In this document: positions 25,801 through 37,330 of the stretch, one piece after another
Numbering within the stretch: position 1 is the stretch's first letter
How the letters are laid out: every line of letters begins with the position of its first letter
NCBI RefSeq assembly: GCF_904849725.1
Contig: NC_058521.1
Span: 431,600,676 to 431,664,675, forward strand
DNA from: Hordeum vulgare subsp. vulgare
Taxonomy: Eukaryota > Streptophyta > Magnoliopsida > Poales > Poaceae
Length of the DNA: 64,000 nucleotides
Reading direction: 5' to 3'
Translations under genes and position numbers: made by a program
Notes under the pieces: generated by a model
What the model was told of the DNA's origin: nothing
The model's input: only the letters and a program-made list of their open reading frames with translations
Database searches by the model: none

Positions 25801-26508
25801 ATGGCCACCTTCATCCCTGTTATGTTCACGGAGTTTTGCCAGCCCGACGCCACTATGCCGTTCGGAAAGGAGCTGGTGCAGATCACCAAGGACTTGAGGA
25901 TTGCTCTGCCGACTATCACAGGGAAGCCAACTGCGTCTTACCCGGAGGATTCACGCTACAGGATCGAGGTGCACGTTCCCGGAAGGACATTCCAGCCGCG
26001 CACTGAGCCGGTGGATTTCAAGTTCATCGCACCCAACTGGATTCTCGGAAGGGACATGGCGATCCATTGTGCCCTCGGACGTATCAAGGAAGAATACAAA
26101 GCCTGCCCTATTTCTCCAGACCTATTCACCGTATCCCGGAGAAACGAAGACGGAGAAATCATCTCAAGCAAGACCAAGGACGCTCTCTTGTCTTATGCCT
26201 AGACCTTGGAGAAGCACAGCGGGACTCTGGAGCATCGTGTGATCAAGGACGCCAGGAAGATCAAGCAACTGTCACTCCGCGAGCTTGAAATAGAAGAAGC
26301 AGCCCGGGAAGCCCACTATGAGCACGAAATGGAGGCGAAGGACTTTCTGGAGCAGATCGAGAAGCTGAAGGCTCGATTTGCATACCTGGAGGAGGAACTG
26401 GACATGGGCGAGAACCTTCATCGCGAAGGAGACGTAGCCCCCTTGATCAGCAACGACGAGGACTATGAAGAAAGCTCCACCGAAGGACCCACCACCATGC
26501 TTTTCTGA
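25801..26508 (+). pseudogene. extra ORF upstream of gag, one stop codon
   Basis: A frame of about 235 codons runs from ATG 25801 to a stop at 26506-26508, broken once by TAG at 26200-26202 (reads as a C-to-T change of CAG). The N-terminal part (MATFIPVMFTEF, GKELVQITKDLRIALPTI, FIAPNWILGRDMAIHCALGR) looks like a compact domain. The C-terminal part (KIKQLSLRELEIEEAAREA, EQIEKLKARFAYLEEELD) predicts a coiled coil with an acidic tail. It lies between the primer-binding site and gag, on the same strand, ending 215 bases before the gag ATG. I recognise no known function. The long frame and single transition-type lesion suggest it was coding until recently. Some plant retrotransposons carry accessory ORFs, but I cannot place this one in a family. 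Confidence 0.6.
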
Positions 26509-26723
26509 GGAGGACACTTAGACTAGACCACCAAATTTATTTTATCGTTATACGTTTTAGGCCGATGTTTAGGATTATCAAATTTTTGTATCCCCGTGTG
26601 AACCTTTGTGATGGTATTGAATAAAATGTGTGGTCTGATACTTGTTTGTTGCATTTCGTATGGGTAGTGTAATTACTCTTAGACCATTGTTCTATGCTAA
26701 TCTCACCCCTCCACAAACATCAG

Positions 26724-27229
26724 ATGCCTCCGAGACGCGCCCCTGAGTCCAACTTCCCGCCGGAACTCACCCAGTTGATCCAGCAACAAAACACCCTAAT
26801 GCAGCTGATCATCCAGAACCAGAACAATAACAACAACCGTCACCCACCCTAGGCCGACAATCTCACCCGTTTCTTGAGGTTGAACCCTCCAACTTTCTCC
26901 AGCAGCATTGAGCCCATTGTGGCAGATGATTGGCTCCGCAAGATGGAGCGTGAACTTATCACTTCTGGTTGTACTGAAGCTGAGAAGGTGCGTTTTGCCG
27001 TGCATCAACTTGAAGGCCCTGCAGCTGCTTGGTGGGAGAACTACACCACCACTTACCCCATTGCTGGAGTCACTTGGGAGCAATTCAAGCAAGCCTTCCG
27101 CACCACACATGTCTCAGCTGGTGCGATGAGTCTGAAGAAGCGTGAGTTTCGCAACTTACGCCAGGGGAATCGCTCTGTGGCCCAGTACGTCGACGAATTC
27201 AGCATGCTCGCCATTATGCACCTGGAGAT
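26724..27229 (+). pseudogene. gag: gag, N-terminal part, stop codon and frameshift
   Basis: ATG 26724 opens a frame beginning MPPRRAPESNFPPEL, with a TAG at 26850-26852 that reads as a C-to-T change of CAG. The same frame continues through the retrotransposon gag domain (WLRKMERELITSGCTEAEKVRFAVHQLEGPAAAWWENY, then [28 protein letters not shown]). After SMLA, near 27205-27212, the reading frame must shift by one base to continue as [15 protein letters not shown]. This is consistent with a single-base deletion. Gag would form the capsid-like particle that packages the element RNA. The remaining gag plus pol is annotated from 27230. Confidence 0.85.
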
Positions 27230-29329
27230 GTGGCCGATGATGCGGCCAAGCAGGAAAAGTTCTTGGAGGGACTCAATGATGAGCTGAGCATTCAGTTGAC
27301 CGTAGCCACCTTCAACAACTACCAGGAGCTGGTTGATAAGGCCCTCATCTTGGAGGGGAAACACCAGCAGATGGAGAACCGCAAGCGGAAGTATGGGGTT
27401 GGAAAGTTCAACTCCGGCACTCAGCAGAAGCCTCTCTACACCCCCTATACAGGGAATACCGGGACTGGATCCGGTAAGTTTGGAGGACACGTTCAGCATA
27501 ACCACCCGGTGCACAACCATGGAGGAAATGGAAACCACCGCAACAACAGCAACTTCAAGAATGCCGGTACTGGCACTCAGCAGCATTCAGCTCCAGCTCA
27601 GAAGGATCTGACTCACATCACCTGCTTCAAGTGTCAGAAGACGGGACACTATGCTTCTAAATGTCCCCAGAACAAGCAGGGAAATGGAAACGGCAATGGC
27701 AACTCTGCAGCAAAGAAGCCCAATCCTTTTCCTCGAGCTCAGGTGAACCACATTGATGTTGAAGAGGTCTATGATCAGCCCGATACTGTGGTTGGTAAGT
27801 TTTTGCTAAATTCACGTCCAGTATTGGTACTTTTTGATTCTGGTGCAACACATTCATTCATATCAAGGGTAGTTGTGGAAAAGTATAGTTTACCAACTAG
27901 AACCCTCAGCCAGCCTATTAAGATCAATTCCCGAGGAGACATGATGACAGCCGGGATAGGATGCCATGCTTTGAGTCTCAACATCGGGAACCATAATTTT
28001 CCCACCGACCTCATCGTATTAGAGTCCCGGGGATTGGATGTAATCCTAGGCATGGATTGGTTGGCCAAGTATGAAGGGAATATTGATTGTGCCCTTAAGT
28101 CTATTTTGCTCACCACCCCCGAGCAGAAGCGGATTAAGTACGTGTCTCAGCGCCCGACACGGAGTAAGCGAGTGAACTCTCTCACGGGAGTAGTCCAGGA
28201 GGAAGTACCGGTTGTACAGGAGTACCTAGATGTATTTCCGGAGGAATTGCCGGGCATGCCACCCGATAGAGAGATTGAGTTCTTGATTGAGCTATTACCC
28301 GGAACAGCCCCGACATCCAAGAGACCCTATCGGATGCCCACAAATGACTTGATAGAAATCAAGAAGCAAATTAAGGAGTTGTTGGACAAAGGGTATATTC
28401 GCCCAAGTTCTTCACCTTGGGGAGCCCCAGTGCTCTTGGTTGAAAAGAAGGACAAGTCCTTGAGAATGGTTGTCGATTATCGTGCATTGAACGATGTGAC
28501 CATCAAGAACAAGTACCCCTTGCCGATGATCAATGATCTGTTTGATCAGTTAGTTGGAGCTCGCGTATTCTCAAAGATCGATCTTCGATCCGGGTACCAT
28601 CAATTGAAGATTCGTGAACAGGATATACCCAAGACAGCCTTCACCACTCGGTACGGCTTGTATGAATACACGGTCATGTCATTTGGACTGACTAATGCTC
28701 CGGCATATTTTATGAATCTGATGAACAAGGTATTTATAGAATACTTGGACAAGTTTGTCGTGGTGTTCATCGATGACATACTGATATTCTCCAAGAACGA
28801 AGAGGAACACAAGGAACATCTACGTCTAGTTCTGGAGAAACTTCGAGAGCATAAGCTGTATGCAAAGTTCAGCAAATGTGAGTTTTGGTTGAAGGAAGTC
28901 GGATTCCTCGGACACGTCATCTCAGGAGAAGGAATAGCAGTGGACCCTGCCAAGGTCGCAGCAGTCACCGAATGGGTAGCACCCACCTCAGTCAAGGAGA
29001 TCCGCAGTTTCCTCGGACATGCCGGATATTACCGGAGGTTCATTGAGAATTTCTCAAAGATTGCCAAGCCCATGACGGAGTTGTTGAAGAAGGAATCCAA
29101 GTATGTTTGGACTGAGGAATGTGAAACCAGTTTTCAAGAGCTGAAGAAACGTCTTGTTACAGCCCCAGTTCTGATATTGCCAAACATTCGGAAGGATTTC
29201 CAGGTTTACTGTGACGCTTCTCGTCAAGGACTCGGAGGAGTGCTCATGCAAGAAAGAAAAGTTGTAGCCTGTGCATCCAGACAACTCAGACCTCATATTT
29301 TAATTATGCCACACATGACTTGGAACTAG
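27230..29329 (+). pseudogene. pol: gag C-terminus, protease, reverse transcriptase, start of RNase H
   Basis: A frame of 699 codons, the best preserved part of the element. Residues 132-145 are a CCHC zinc knuckle ([14 protein letters not shown]) that ends gag. The aspartic protease active site is FDSGATHSF (Asp near 203). The reverse transcriptase spans about 380-560, with [29 protein letters not shown] and the catalytic FIDD at 513-516. RNase H begins at about 660 with [13 protein letters not shown]. The frame stops at 29327-29329 only because a base is missing near 29297: the next frame reads [17 protein letters not shown], the normal RNase H continuation. The Met at 27230 is internal to gag, not a true start. 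RT and protease motifs look intact, so the lesion probably postdates activity. Confidence 0.93.
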
Positions 29330-31140
29330 CAGCCGTAGTGCACGCTCTCAAGACCTGGAGACATTTCCTGATCGGAAATAGTTGTGATGTTTACACTGAT
29401 CACAAGAGCCTGAAATATATCTTCACGCAGAAGGAGTTGAACCTCAGACAGAGGCGATGGCTAGAGATGATCAAGGACTATGACATGAGATTGCATTATC
29501 ACCCAGGCAAGGCAAATGTTGTAGCCGATGCGTTGAGCTGCAAGAGGTATGTGAACACACTCACAGCTGGAGGATTACCCCAGGAGTTAGTCGATGACCT
29601 CCGAGAGCTCAAATTGGAAATAATTCCAAGAGGATTTGTTGCCACACTGGAAATTCAGTCCACCTTGACCGAAAAGATCCGTGAGGCACAGAAATCAGAC
29701 AAGGAGATAGCTGAGATTAAGCAGAAAATGGAAGACGGGAAGGCTAAAGGTTTTCGTGAGGATGAACACGGAACTTTATTGTTTGAGGATCGCATCTATG
29801 TTCCCAATGATCCCGAACTCAGGAAGTTGCTACTTCAGGAGGCCCATGATTCCCCGTACTCGATACACCCCGGCAACACCAAGATGTATCTGGATCTGAA
29901 AGAAAGTTTCTGGTGGACAGGATTGAAGAAAGACATTGCTGAGTTCGTAGCAATATGCGATGTTTATGAGCGAGTAAAAGCCGAGCATCAGAAGCCAGCA
30001 GGTTTGCTCCAACCTCTGCCGATACCCGAGTGGAAATGGGAAAAGCTTGGTATGGACTTCATCACGGGATTACCTCGGACCCGTTCTGGCTATGATTCTA
30101 TTTGGGTTGTGGTCGATCGTTTGACCAAGGTAGCTCACTTCATTCCGGTGAAGACTACTTACACGAGTGCCAAGCTGGCCAAGATATATATGACGAGGAT
30201 CGTATGTCTGCACGGAGTACCGAAGAGCATTGTGTCAGATAGAGGGACTCAGTTCACATCCAAATTTTGGCACCAACTGCATGAAACCTTGGGAACGAGA
30301 TTGGAGTTCAGCACAGCTTTTCACCCACAGACAGATGGACAGACCGAGAGAGTTAATCAGATTCTGGAGGACATGTTGAGAGCTTGCGCACTAGACTATG
30401 GGTCTAGTTGGGATGACAAATTACCTTATGCCGAGTTCTCATACAACAACAGCTACCAGACCAGTCTGAAGATGGCCCCTTTCGAAGCTCTATACGGAAG
30501 GAGGTGCAGAACACCGTTGATGTGGGATGGAGTTGGAGACAGACAACTTTTTGGTCCCGACCTTATCCGAGATTCTGAAGAGAAGGTCAAACTAATTCGT
30601 GACCGACTCAAGATAGCTCAGTCTAGGCAGAAGACTTATGCTGACAGCAAACGCAAGGAAGTAACGTACGAAGTGGGAGACCGAGCATATCTTCGGGTGT
30701 CTCCACTTCGAGGAATCAAGAGATTCGGTGTGAAAGGAAAATTAGCACCTCGTTTCATTGGCCCCTACAAAATTCTTGAACGTAGAGGCGAAGTTGCATA
30801 CAAACTAGAAGTGCCGGAAGGATTGTCCGGAGTTCATGATGTCTTCCATGTTTCCCAGTTGAAGAAATGCCACGCTGAGATGGCCGATGTTCCGTTGAGA
30901 GATACAGTGCCCCTAGAGGCCATACAGCTTGACAGTGATCTGACGTATGAGGAGAAACCCGTCAGGATTCTCGAGACTGCCAACAGTATTACCCGCAGCA
31001 AGATCATCAAGTTCTGCAAGGTGTTGTGGAGCCACCACACCGAGGAAGAAGCCACCTGGGAACGAGAAGAGGATCTTCGTCGAGACCACCCGCACATGTT
31101 TTCTAGCCAACCCGAATCTCAAGGGCGAGATTCATCTTAA
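29297..31140 (+). pseudogene. pol: RNase H end, integrase and chromodomain
   Basis: Continues pol after the frameshift. It holds the RNase H end ([25 protein letters not shown]) and an integrase zinc-binding region in which the second cysteine of the CxxC pair is a tyrosine ([11 protein letters not shown] at 29965-29967), where HHCC integrases have Cys. The catalytic triad is present: Asp in GMDFITGLP (30055), Asp in VSDRGTQF (30238) and Glu in QTERVNQ (30346), the last two 35 residues apart. The C-terminus has an SH3-like region and then a chromodomain ([26 protein letters not shown]). In chromoviruses the chromodomain steers integration toward histone-marked chromatin. The last codon ends 12 bases before the 3' LTR, with AAGGTGGGTAGGTT (31139-31152) at the polypurine-tract position. 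Confidence 0.92.
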
Positions 31141-31152
31141 GGTGGGTAGGTT

Positions 31153-34100
31153 TGTAACATCCCAATTTTCCTAATTGGGAATGTTTTACATTGTAGCTAA
31201 GCATCTATGCATATTGATTAAAATAAATTTAGCACTTGAATTCTTTCGTTTTGATTTGCATTTCCATCTTTTTCCTCGCACGAGAAATGCCCGGGGAAAT
31301 ACTCTCTTGCACGCAAGAGAGAGAGCGGAGGAAAATGACCCTCCAAAGTGCGGGCAATTTCTGAAATATTGGAGCCAAGAAATCCAAAGATCATTTGCAA
31401 AAAATATTTGCAAAAAGAAAATAAAGCATTTTGAGGAATTTCTGAAAAAACAATTTTTTAAGTTTTTATTTTTGCTTTGGAAAAATGTTATTCGGGTAGA
31501 GGATATTTTTCTGATTTTTTTGGTATATAATACTCTATATTAAATATTTGATTTATTTCCTTTTATTTCACTTTTGTTTTTCTGTTTCCGAAAAGATATA
31601 AAAATAGGAAAGTCTTGTTTTTTTTAGGCAACCGCCCCGAGCGGTTAATAGCTGTGGGCCGCCACCCCCACAGCTCACGGACCGAATCCCTTAGATCTCG
31701 CCACCCTTTCCTTTCCCAGCCGCCTCCTCCCACTGCCACGCGGGGCCCACTGGCCAACCCCCTCTCCCCCCGCGGTCGTCTCCCTCCTCTCCTTCCTAGT
31801 TTCTGCCCGACCCCGAGCCGAGCTTCCCAGGAACTCGGGATCCTCTCGGATCCCTCTACTCCTTCCTTCCCCGGCCCCCTCCTCGACCTATAAATAGCCC
31901 CTAGCCCGGCCGCACCCCGTTCCCACCCCGCCCACGTCGAGCCGCCGCCCCGAGCCCCCCTGCAGCAGCCTCGCCGGAGCAGCCCGAGCACCACCTCGGC
32001 CACCCCCGGGAGCAGTACCCCGAGCCACTCCCCGCTCCGCCCGACGCCTCCCCTCGCCGGAGGACAGCCGCCGCCGCCTCCCCGTCCCTCCACCGCCCCC
32101 GGAGCCCCTCCCCTCGCCGGCGACCCACCCCTCGCCGGAGTTGCCTCCCACTGCCACGGTGAGACTCCCTCCTCTTTCTGTTGTTTTTTCTTTTTTTTAG
32201 TTAGCCCTTAGATCCATATCCTACGGTATAGATTAGATTAGGGTACCTCTTCGGTTTAGATTAGAAAACCGTGCTGGTTTTTTTTCACTTAACACGGTTA
32301 GACAGTAGTTTTTTTAGCCCTCGGCCGTTTGTTTATAACCTTGCAACAAACACCCCCGCAGCGTATCACAGCGCGCCACGTATACCCCCTGTTAGTTAGC
32401 TAGTTAGCTTCTTTTTTCTGTCTAATTGCAAAAACAGAAAAGTTTCTATTTTGTTTTGGCCATAACTTTTGATCCCAAGTACAATGATATTGATTCTTGT
32501 TCCAGTAGACTCCAATGTTTCTGTAGTTTTTAAAAACATATAATTTGTATATGTTTGAAGTTTTCAAATATAAATTAGATAAGATTTAGTTTAAACCTTG
32601 TTTTTCCTATTCCAGGAGTTTAAAAAATGATTTTGAGTTGATTCTTGTTGCTACTGCTTCCTAGTGATTAAATCTTACTGTGGTAGAAGTTTCAAAATTT
32701 CTAAAGTATTTTTACTGGTGTTTTCAACAGAAACAAGTTTCTGCCTTAGTAACGCGTGTTGAACTCTTTTACTTAGGCTTTTGCAAATCCTTACTTGTGA
32801 TGTTAGTTTTACTTGTTGCTTGATTGTAGTGCTTATGGTGTGTTTTGTGTTTGTATCGGTAGATCATCCGGAGTGTGAAGCGTGTTACTTAGAAGCGCTC
32901 GATCAAGACAACTATCATCAAGGCAAGTCATTTTTGATCATATTATTTTCCTATGTTTTCGATGCATGGTAGTTCACCTTTCTTTTCCCAATTGCATGCT
33001 GCCTAGGTACTTGGAAACTTTAGGATAAGTTGTAGTATCATGTGGTAGGCACACAACAACCCCGATACTTGGCCCCGGGACGACAATTTTATATTTGCTA
33101 TGCTTGAGTAGACGGGTTTTCGGTTGAGTGCATAACACGAGTGATGCAAGGTTGATTAAATAATGAAGACCGGTTAAGACAAGATTTCCAAGACCTCGGA
33201 CGCAATGCAACTCTGGCTGAAGGACGGTTGATTGGCTCCCTGGAGAACCCAGTGGATGCCCGGGATGCTGGAGATGGCCATGACATCCTGCGGAAAGCTT
33301 CACCCAGGCTCGAAGAGACGGACGGAGACTTCAAGACTCAAGGCTTACCTGCACAGCCACAAGTCATTATGGGCTCTAGCTTGGTTGGACAACGCGGCGA
33401 CTCTGGACAGGCGGTGCTAGCAGATGTAGAAGAACGGTAGGAATGGATGGGCACCGACAAGGATTCATAGGGACCCGTTGAAAGACCATGTTTTGATCAT
33501 CCGGTCTTCAAACACCCTGAAGTGCGAGGACAAACCCGGAGGCGATCAAATCTTGTGGGGAACGTGTGCAAAACTCTGCAGAGTGCCCAACCTAATCGAT
33601 TAGACGTGTCCATGGTCATGGACAACTTGAGCCGAAGGCATTGAATTTCCCCTGAACTCTCGACACAACTTAATAATGATGTGGGTGTTAACAACTACTC
33701 GGGTACGAGAATTGGTTGGCGGAACCATCTCGTTAAAAACAAACAATGTAGTGATATTTTGCTTCCAACCCCTCTTGTTGTAGGATAAAACTGGCTTTAT
33801 GCAAAACTTAGCCCCACAGGCCAAATATGCATGTAGAGATAGTTGATTATTATTTTACTCCTCTCTTTGATGACTTGCCGGCATATTCAATATGCTGACC
33901 TACATGGCTGCAACGTATCATGTTGCAGAGTACTTTTCCAACCAGGAGTGAGGCTACGATCTACGCTCAGCGACATGCCCTTGGAGTCGGATGGACTCGT
34001 CTACCTGATGCTTCGCTAGTCTTCGTTAGATATCTCATGAGAAGGCCTTCAGCCACTTTATTGTAATCCTTTATTGTAATAAAGTACTCTTTATGAGATT

Positions 34101-34226
34101 TCGATTAATAAAGATGTGTGATTGAACTATTGAATATATACATTATGTACTGAGTGTGTACCAGCATGATCTTGGGATGGTACGGAAACACCAGAGGCTT
34201 GACTCGTCTTGAGTCGGGTCGCTACA
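31153..34226 (+). repeat. Gypsy 3' LTR, 3074 bp
   Basis: Nearly identical to 22572-25650. Differences are scattered substitutions and 1-2 base indels (for example GTCTTTTG/GTTTTG near the start, GCGCTTAATAG/GCGGTTAATAG in the leader). TATA at 31889-31896, splice-donor-like GT at 32159-32160, possible acceptor AG at 32861-32862. Confidence 0.92.
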
Positions 34227-37200
34227 AGTTTTCTTTATACCGGTGCAATATCTCTCTTTCTAATCAGTTGTTTCAATGGTGGTTTCTTTGAGAGGGCCCC
34301 TAACCCACAGGTTCTTTCCCAGGATCTTATCTGGCTCTTGTAATCTTTTCCCGGAGATCTATAATTCTTTTCTACTATGACGTAAGTATGAATTTCATCA
34401 GTCATATTCCTTCTTCAGTTCAATTCGAATTAATTCTCATATTTGGCTCGACCTTTCATTCTTCTTTATTCCGGAGTGTCTCAGTAGTTCTTGGTGTTGT
34501 TTCTTGTCATCATTTTTAGCTTGGAAGACCGAAGAAGTGTATATCTGAATTCTTCTCCATTCTTGTGAAGATTGTCTTCTAGCTTCGTGTTATCCTCTCA
34601 TTTTTTCCAATCATAAGTAATCTCTTTCTTGCTATCCAGTGTTTTTGTGAGTTGTTTTCATTCTCGATCCTCCGAAGGCCATCATTTTAGAAGATTCTTC
34701 GTTCTCAGCTTTCAGCTTTCATCCTCAATTCTTCTCAATTGTTGTCTCTTCGTTCGTCTCTCAATTATTCTGGTGCCTTGTTCAAATTTTCTGTTAGGTG
34801 GCTCATGATCTCTTCATTCTCATGTATCTTCATTCATTCATGTTTGTCTCATTCATTTCAATTCCTACCGGTGTCTCCTTCAAGATTTCTTCAAGTTTGT
34901 GCTCATATCTCTCCTCAATCATTTATAGAAGAATAAGTGGTATGCTAAATCCGTTGCTTGTCATCAATTAAACTTGATGAAGGATAAGCATAACATAATT
35001 CTTATTCTTGTTCATAGTGATCTGAATTCTTCTTCCGTAGGGCTCATGGTATCAATTCTTTGTATCAAGGTGTTCTTCAAAATCCTTGTAATAGTAGTTG
35101 TCATTCTCTTATTCATTCTTTGATCCCAATAATCTAGTTTTATTCTCTTATTCCGGGGGCTTTGTGATGTTGTCCTCTTCAATCTATCATCTTGTTCTAT
35201 CAAGATTGTGTTGTTCCCTTGTTCAATTTAGTTGTTTGTTCTGAATCTTGTCTAATTTTCCCATCTTATCGAATTTTTTGTCCCCTTTTTCTACCAAAGT
35301 GCTGCCTAAATTTTCTGTGAATTCTTGCTTCTTTCTCATATCATTCTTCATCTCTTTGTAACCTTCAAGGATTGTTGGTTTCACTCGTTTGTCAAAGAAG
35401 CGACTAAGTTTTACCTCTTGCTTTCTCATCCTCTTCCCCTTTCATTCTTGGATCTCGGGTCGAGATCCTCTTGTAGTGTAGGAAAGTTGTGACAGCCCGA
35501 GACCGACGTTCCAAAAGATTCCCCTTCTATTTCGTTTTCGTCGTGTGTTTACTTTTATTTGTCGCCTCATCATCGCACCATTCGCATCATCTGCATTGCA
35601 TTGGCATCCCGTTGCCGCCAATTTTCAAAACTTGCATCCGTTATTAGTTGCTCGTTCTCTCCGTGTTCGTCGTTGCCCGTTCTGAGACAGACCGCACTCG
35701 CACGCGCCCGCGGCATATTTTAAATATTGTTTTTAAAAGTTTGTATAAAACTTTCTCTGATTGGGTTGGAACTTGACGTGCTGTCTTATTTTAATATAGG
35801 TAGGCCGCTTGTCAAATTTCATCACAATCGGAGTCCATCTGGTACCCGAACGGTCGACCGTAGCGGCACCGTCTCCGGTCTATCGTCGGACGTTTTTTGA
35901 TGCTCTAAAAATATGTTGCCGGGTGCCCATTCTCACTCTCATCTCCGGCTAGCCTACTCTACACGGCCACTTAGCCTGTTCCTCGTTCGAGATCGTTCGA
36001 TTCCGATCACACGGTTGAAACCGGGGCAAAAAACTCCTAAACCTAGCCCCCCATTGTTATAAATAGGACCCCATGCCATTTTTGGACAACCTCTCTCTCT
36101 CCCTTGTTTTCCGTGCAAACTCTAGATCCGCCTCGTAATCCGCGCCCCAGCCAGCCTCCACCCACCTCTTGAGCCCCCAGATCTGATCCAGCCCTAGCTC
36201 ACCCAATCTGGACCGTCGGATCTCTGATCCAACGGCCCACGGCGCCTCCCTCCTCCTGCCCGAGCTCCCTCCCATGGCAGCCTGCCTCCCCTGCCCGAGG
36301 GCGCCCGAGCTGCCCTCGTGCCCCGGAATGGGAGGAGCCCTATTCTCCACCGCCGGATCCCGTGCGCGCCGCCCCGGCTACCTCCTTCGCCGCCCTTGCC
36401 CGTCACCCGAGCCGTCCGGCCTCCGTGCTCCCGAGGCTGCGCTGCTGCCGCGTCGTGCCTCGCCTCGCCCCTCGCCTTCCCCACCAGATCATGGTAGCCC
36501 TCGTCCCAATCTGCCCATTCCGGCCAGCCCTCCTCCCGATCTGCCCATTCCGGCCAGCCCTCGCCGGAGCCCTCAGTCGTCGCCCGGATCCGTGCTGGGG
36601 TCTTCAACCGCCGCCGCCATTCGTTCCAGCCAAGAGGAGGACGACAGCCAAGGTTGCGTTCGTCCCTCCCGCTCGCCCCCCCCCCCCCCCCCGCATAGGC
36701 CCAGCAAGAGCTGCCTCGCCCCGACCGGCCCAGGGCCCAGGCGCGCCCCGCGGTCTAGCTCCAAGCCGACCAGGCCACCTCTCCAGACCGCCTCCTCCCT
36801 CCAGGCCGACCGAGCCAAGCCCAATCGGCCCGAGGTGAGCACCTCCTCTCCATGCCCTATCCAACGCCCTAGGCCTCTCATTGCTATATTGCGCCATGCC
36901 CAGTTTAGGCCCGTTTAGTATTTTATTTAGGTCCTGCGATTTATTATTATTACAGGTTTTTTCTAGATATTTCAACACCCGTAACTTTTAATCCGTAAGT
37001 CGGAACGCGACGTGTTGTATAAGTTTCTTGTGTAGATTTTCGCGTAGGTTCGCAATTTGCAACTTGCGTGCATGTTTGAAGTAGTTTGAACCGCCAAATG
37101 CCTAGTTTTGTGTGCTGTCCCAATAGGAAATTATTCCGTATTTATTTTTCGTGCGTGTTCGGATTACTCAAACCCCGTAAATAAAACGCTCATGTTTTTA

Positions 37201-37330
37201 GGGACCCTTTGCCATGTATTTTAGAGTAGTTGGTTGTATTTTTGCATGTAGAATTCCATCGCTAGTTTATTATAACGTGTTTAGGACATAATCTCGCGTA
37301 TACGTGTGGTGATATTATTGTTGTGCAACC

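Larger units (their letters stand above)
22572..34226 (+). mobile_element. chromodomain Gypsy LTR retrotransposon (chromovirus), 11.66 kb
   Basis: Bounded by AGTTT on both sides (22567-22571 and 34227-34231), with LTRs that start TGTAACATCCC and end GGGTCGCTACA. The order is 5' LTR, primer-binding site, extra ORF, gag with zinc knuckle, protease, reverse transcriptase, RNase H, integrase with C-terminal chromodomain, 3' LTR. That gene order makes it Gypsy, and the chromodomain makes it a chromovirus, probably of the Tekay/Del lineage (inference). The two LTRs differ by roughly 1-2% where I compared them by eye, so the insertion is fairly recent. It cannot now move by itself because of two stop codons and two frameshifts. 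Confidence 0.93.
21060..35487 (+). other. Sukkula-like internal domain 2, split by the Gypsy insertion
   Basis: The sequence after LTR2 repeats internal domain 1 nearly base for base: primer-binding site at 21062-21074, then the same T/C-rich non-coding sequence up to 22571, resuming at 34227. After removing 22572-34226 and one duplicated pentamer, about 2.77 kb remain, matching internal domain 1 in length. No coding sequence of its own. Confidence 0.85.

Noticed and set aside
26206..26508. Separate gene starting at the Met of 26206
   Set aside because: It is in frame with 25801-26202 and separated only by one TAG, so it is the second half of the same broken ORF.
36676..36693. Run of about 18 C in LTR3
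   Set aside because: A homopolymer slip relative to LTR1 and LTR2; length may be a sequencing artefact.
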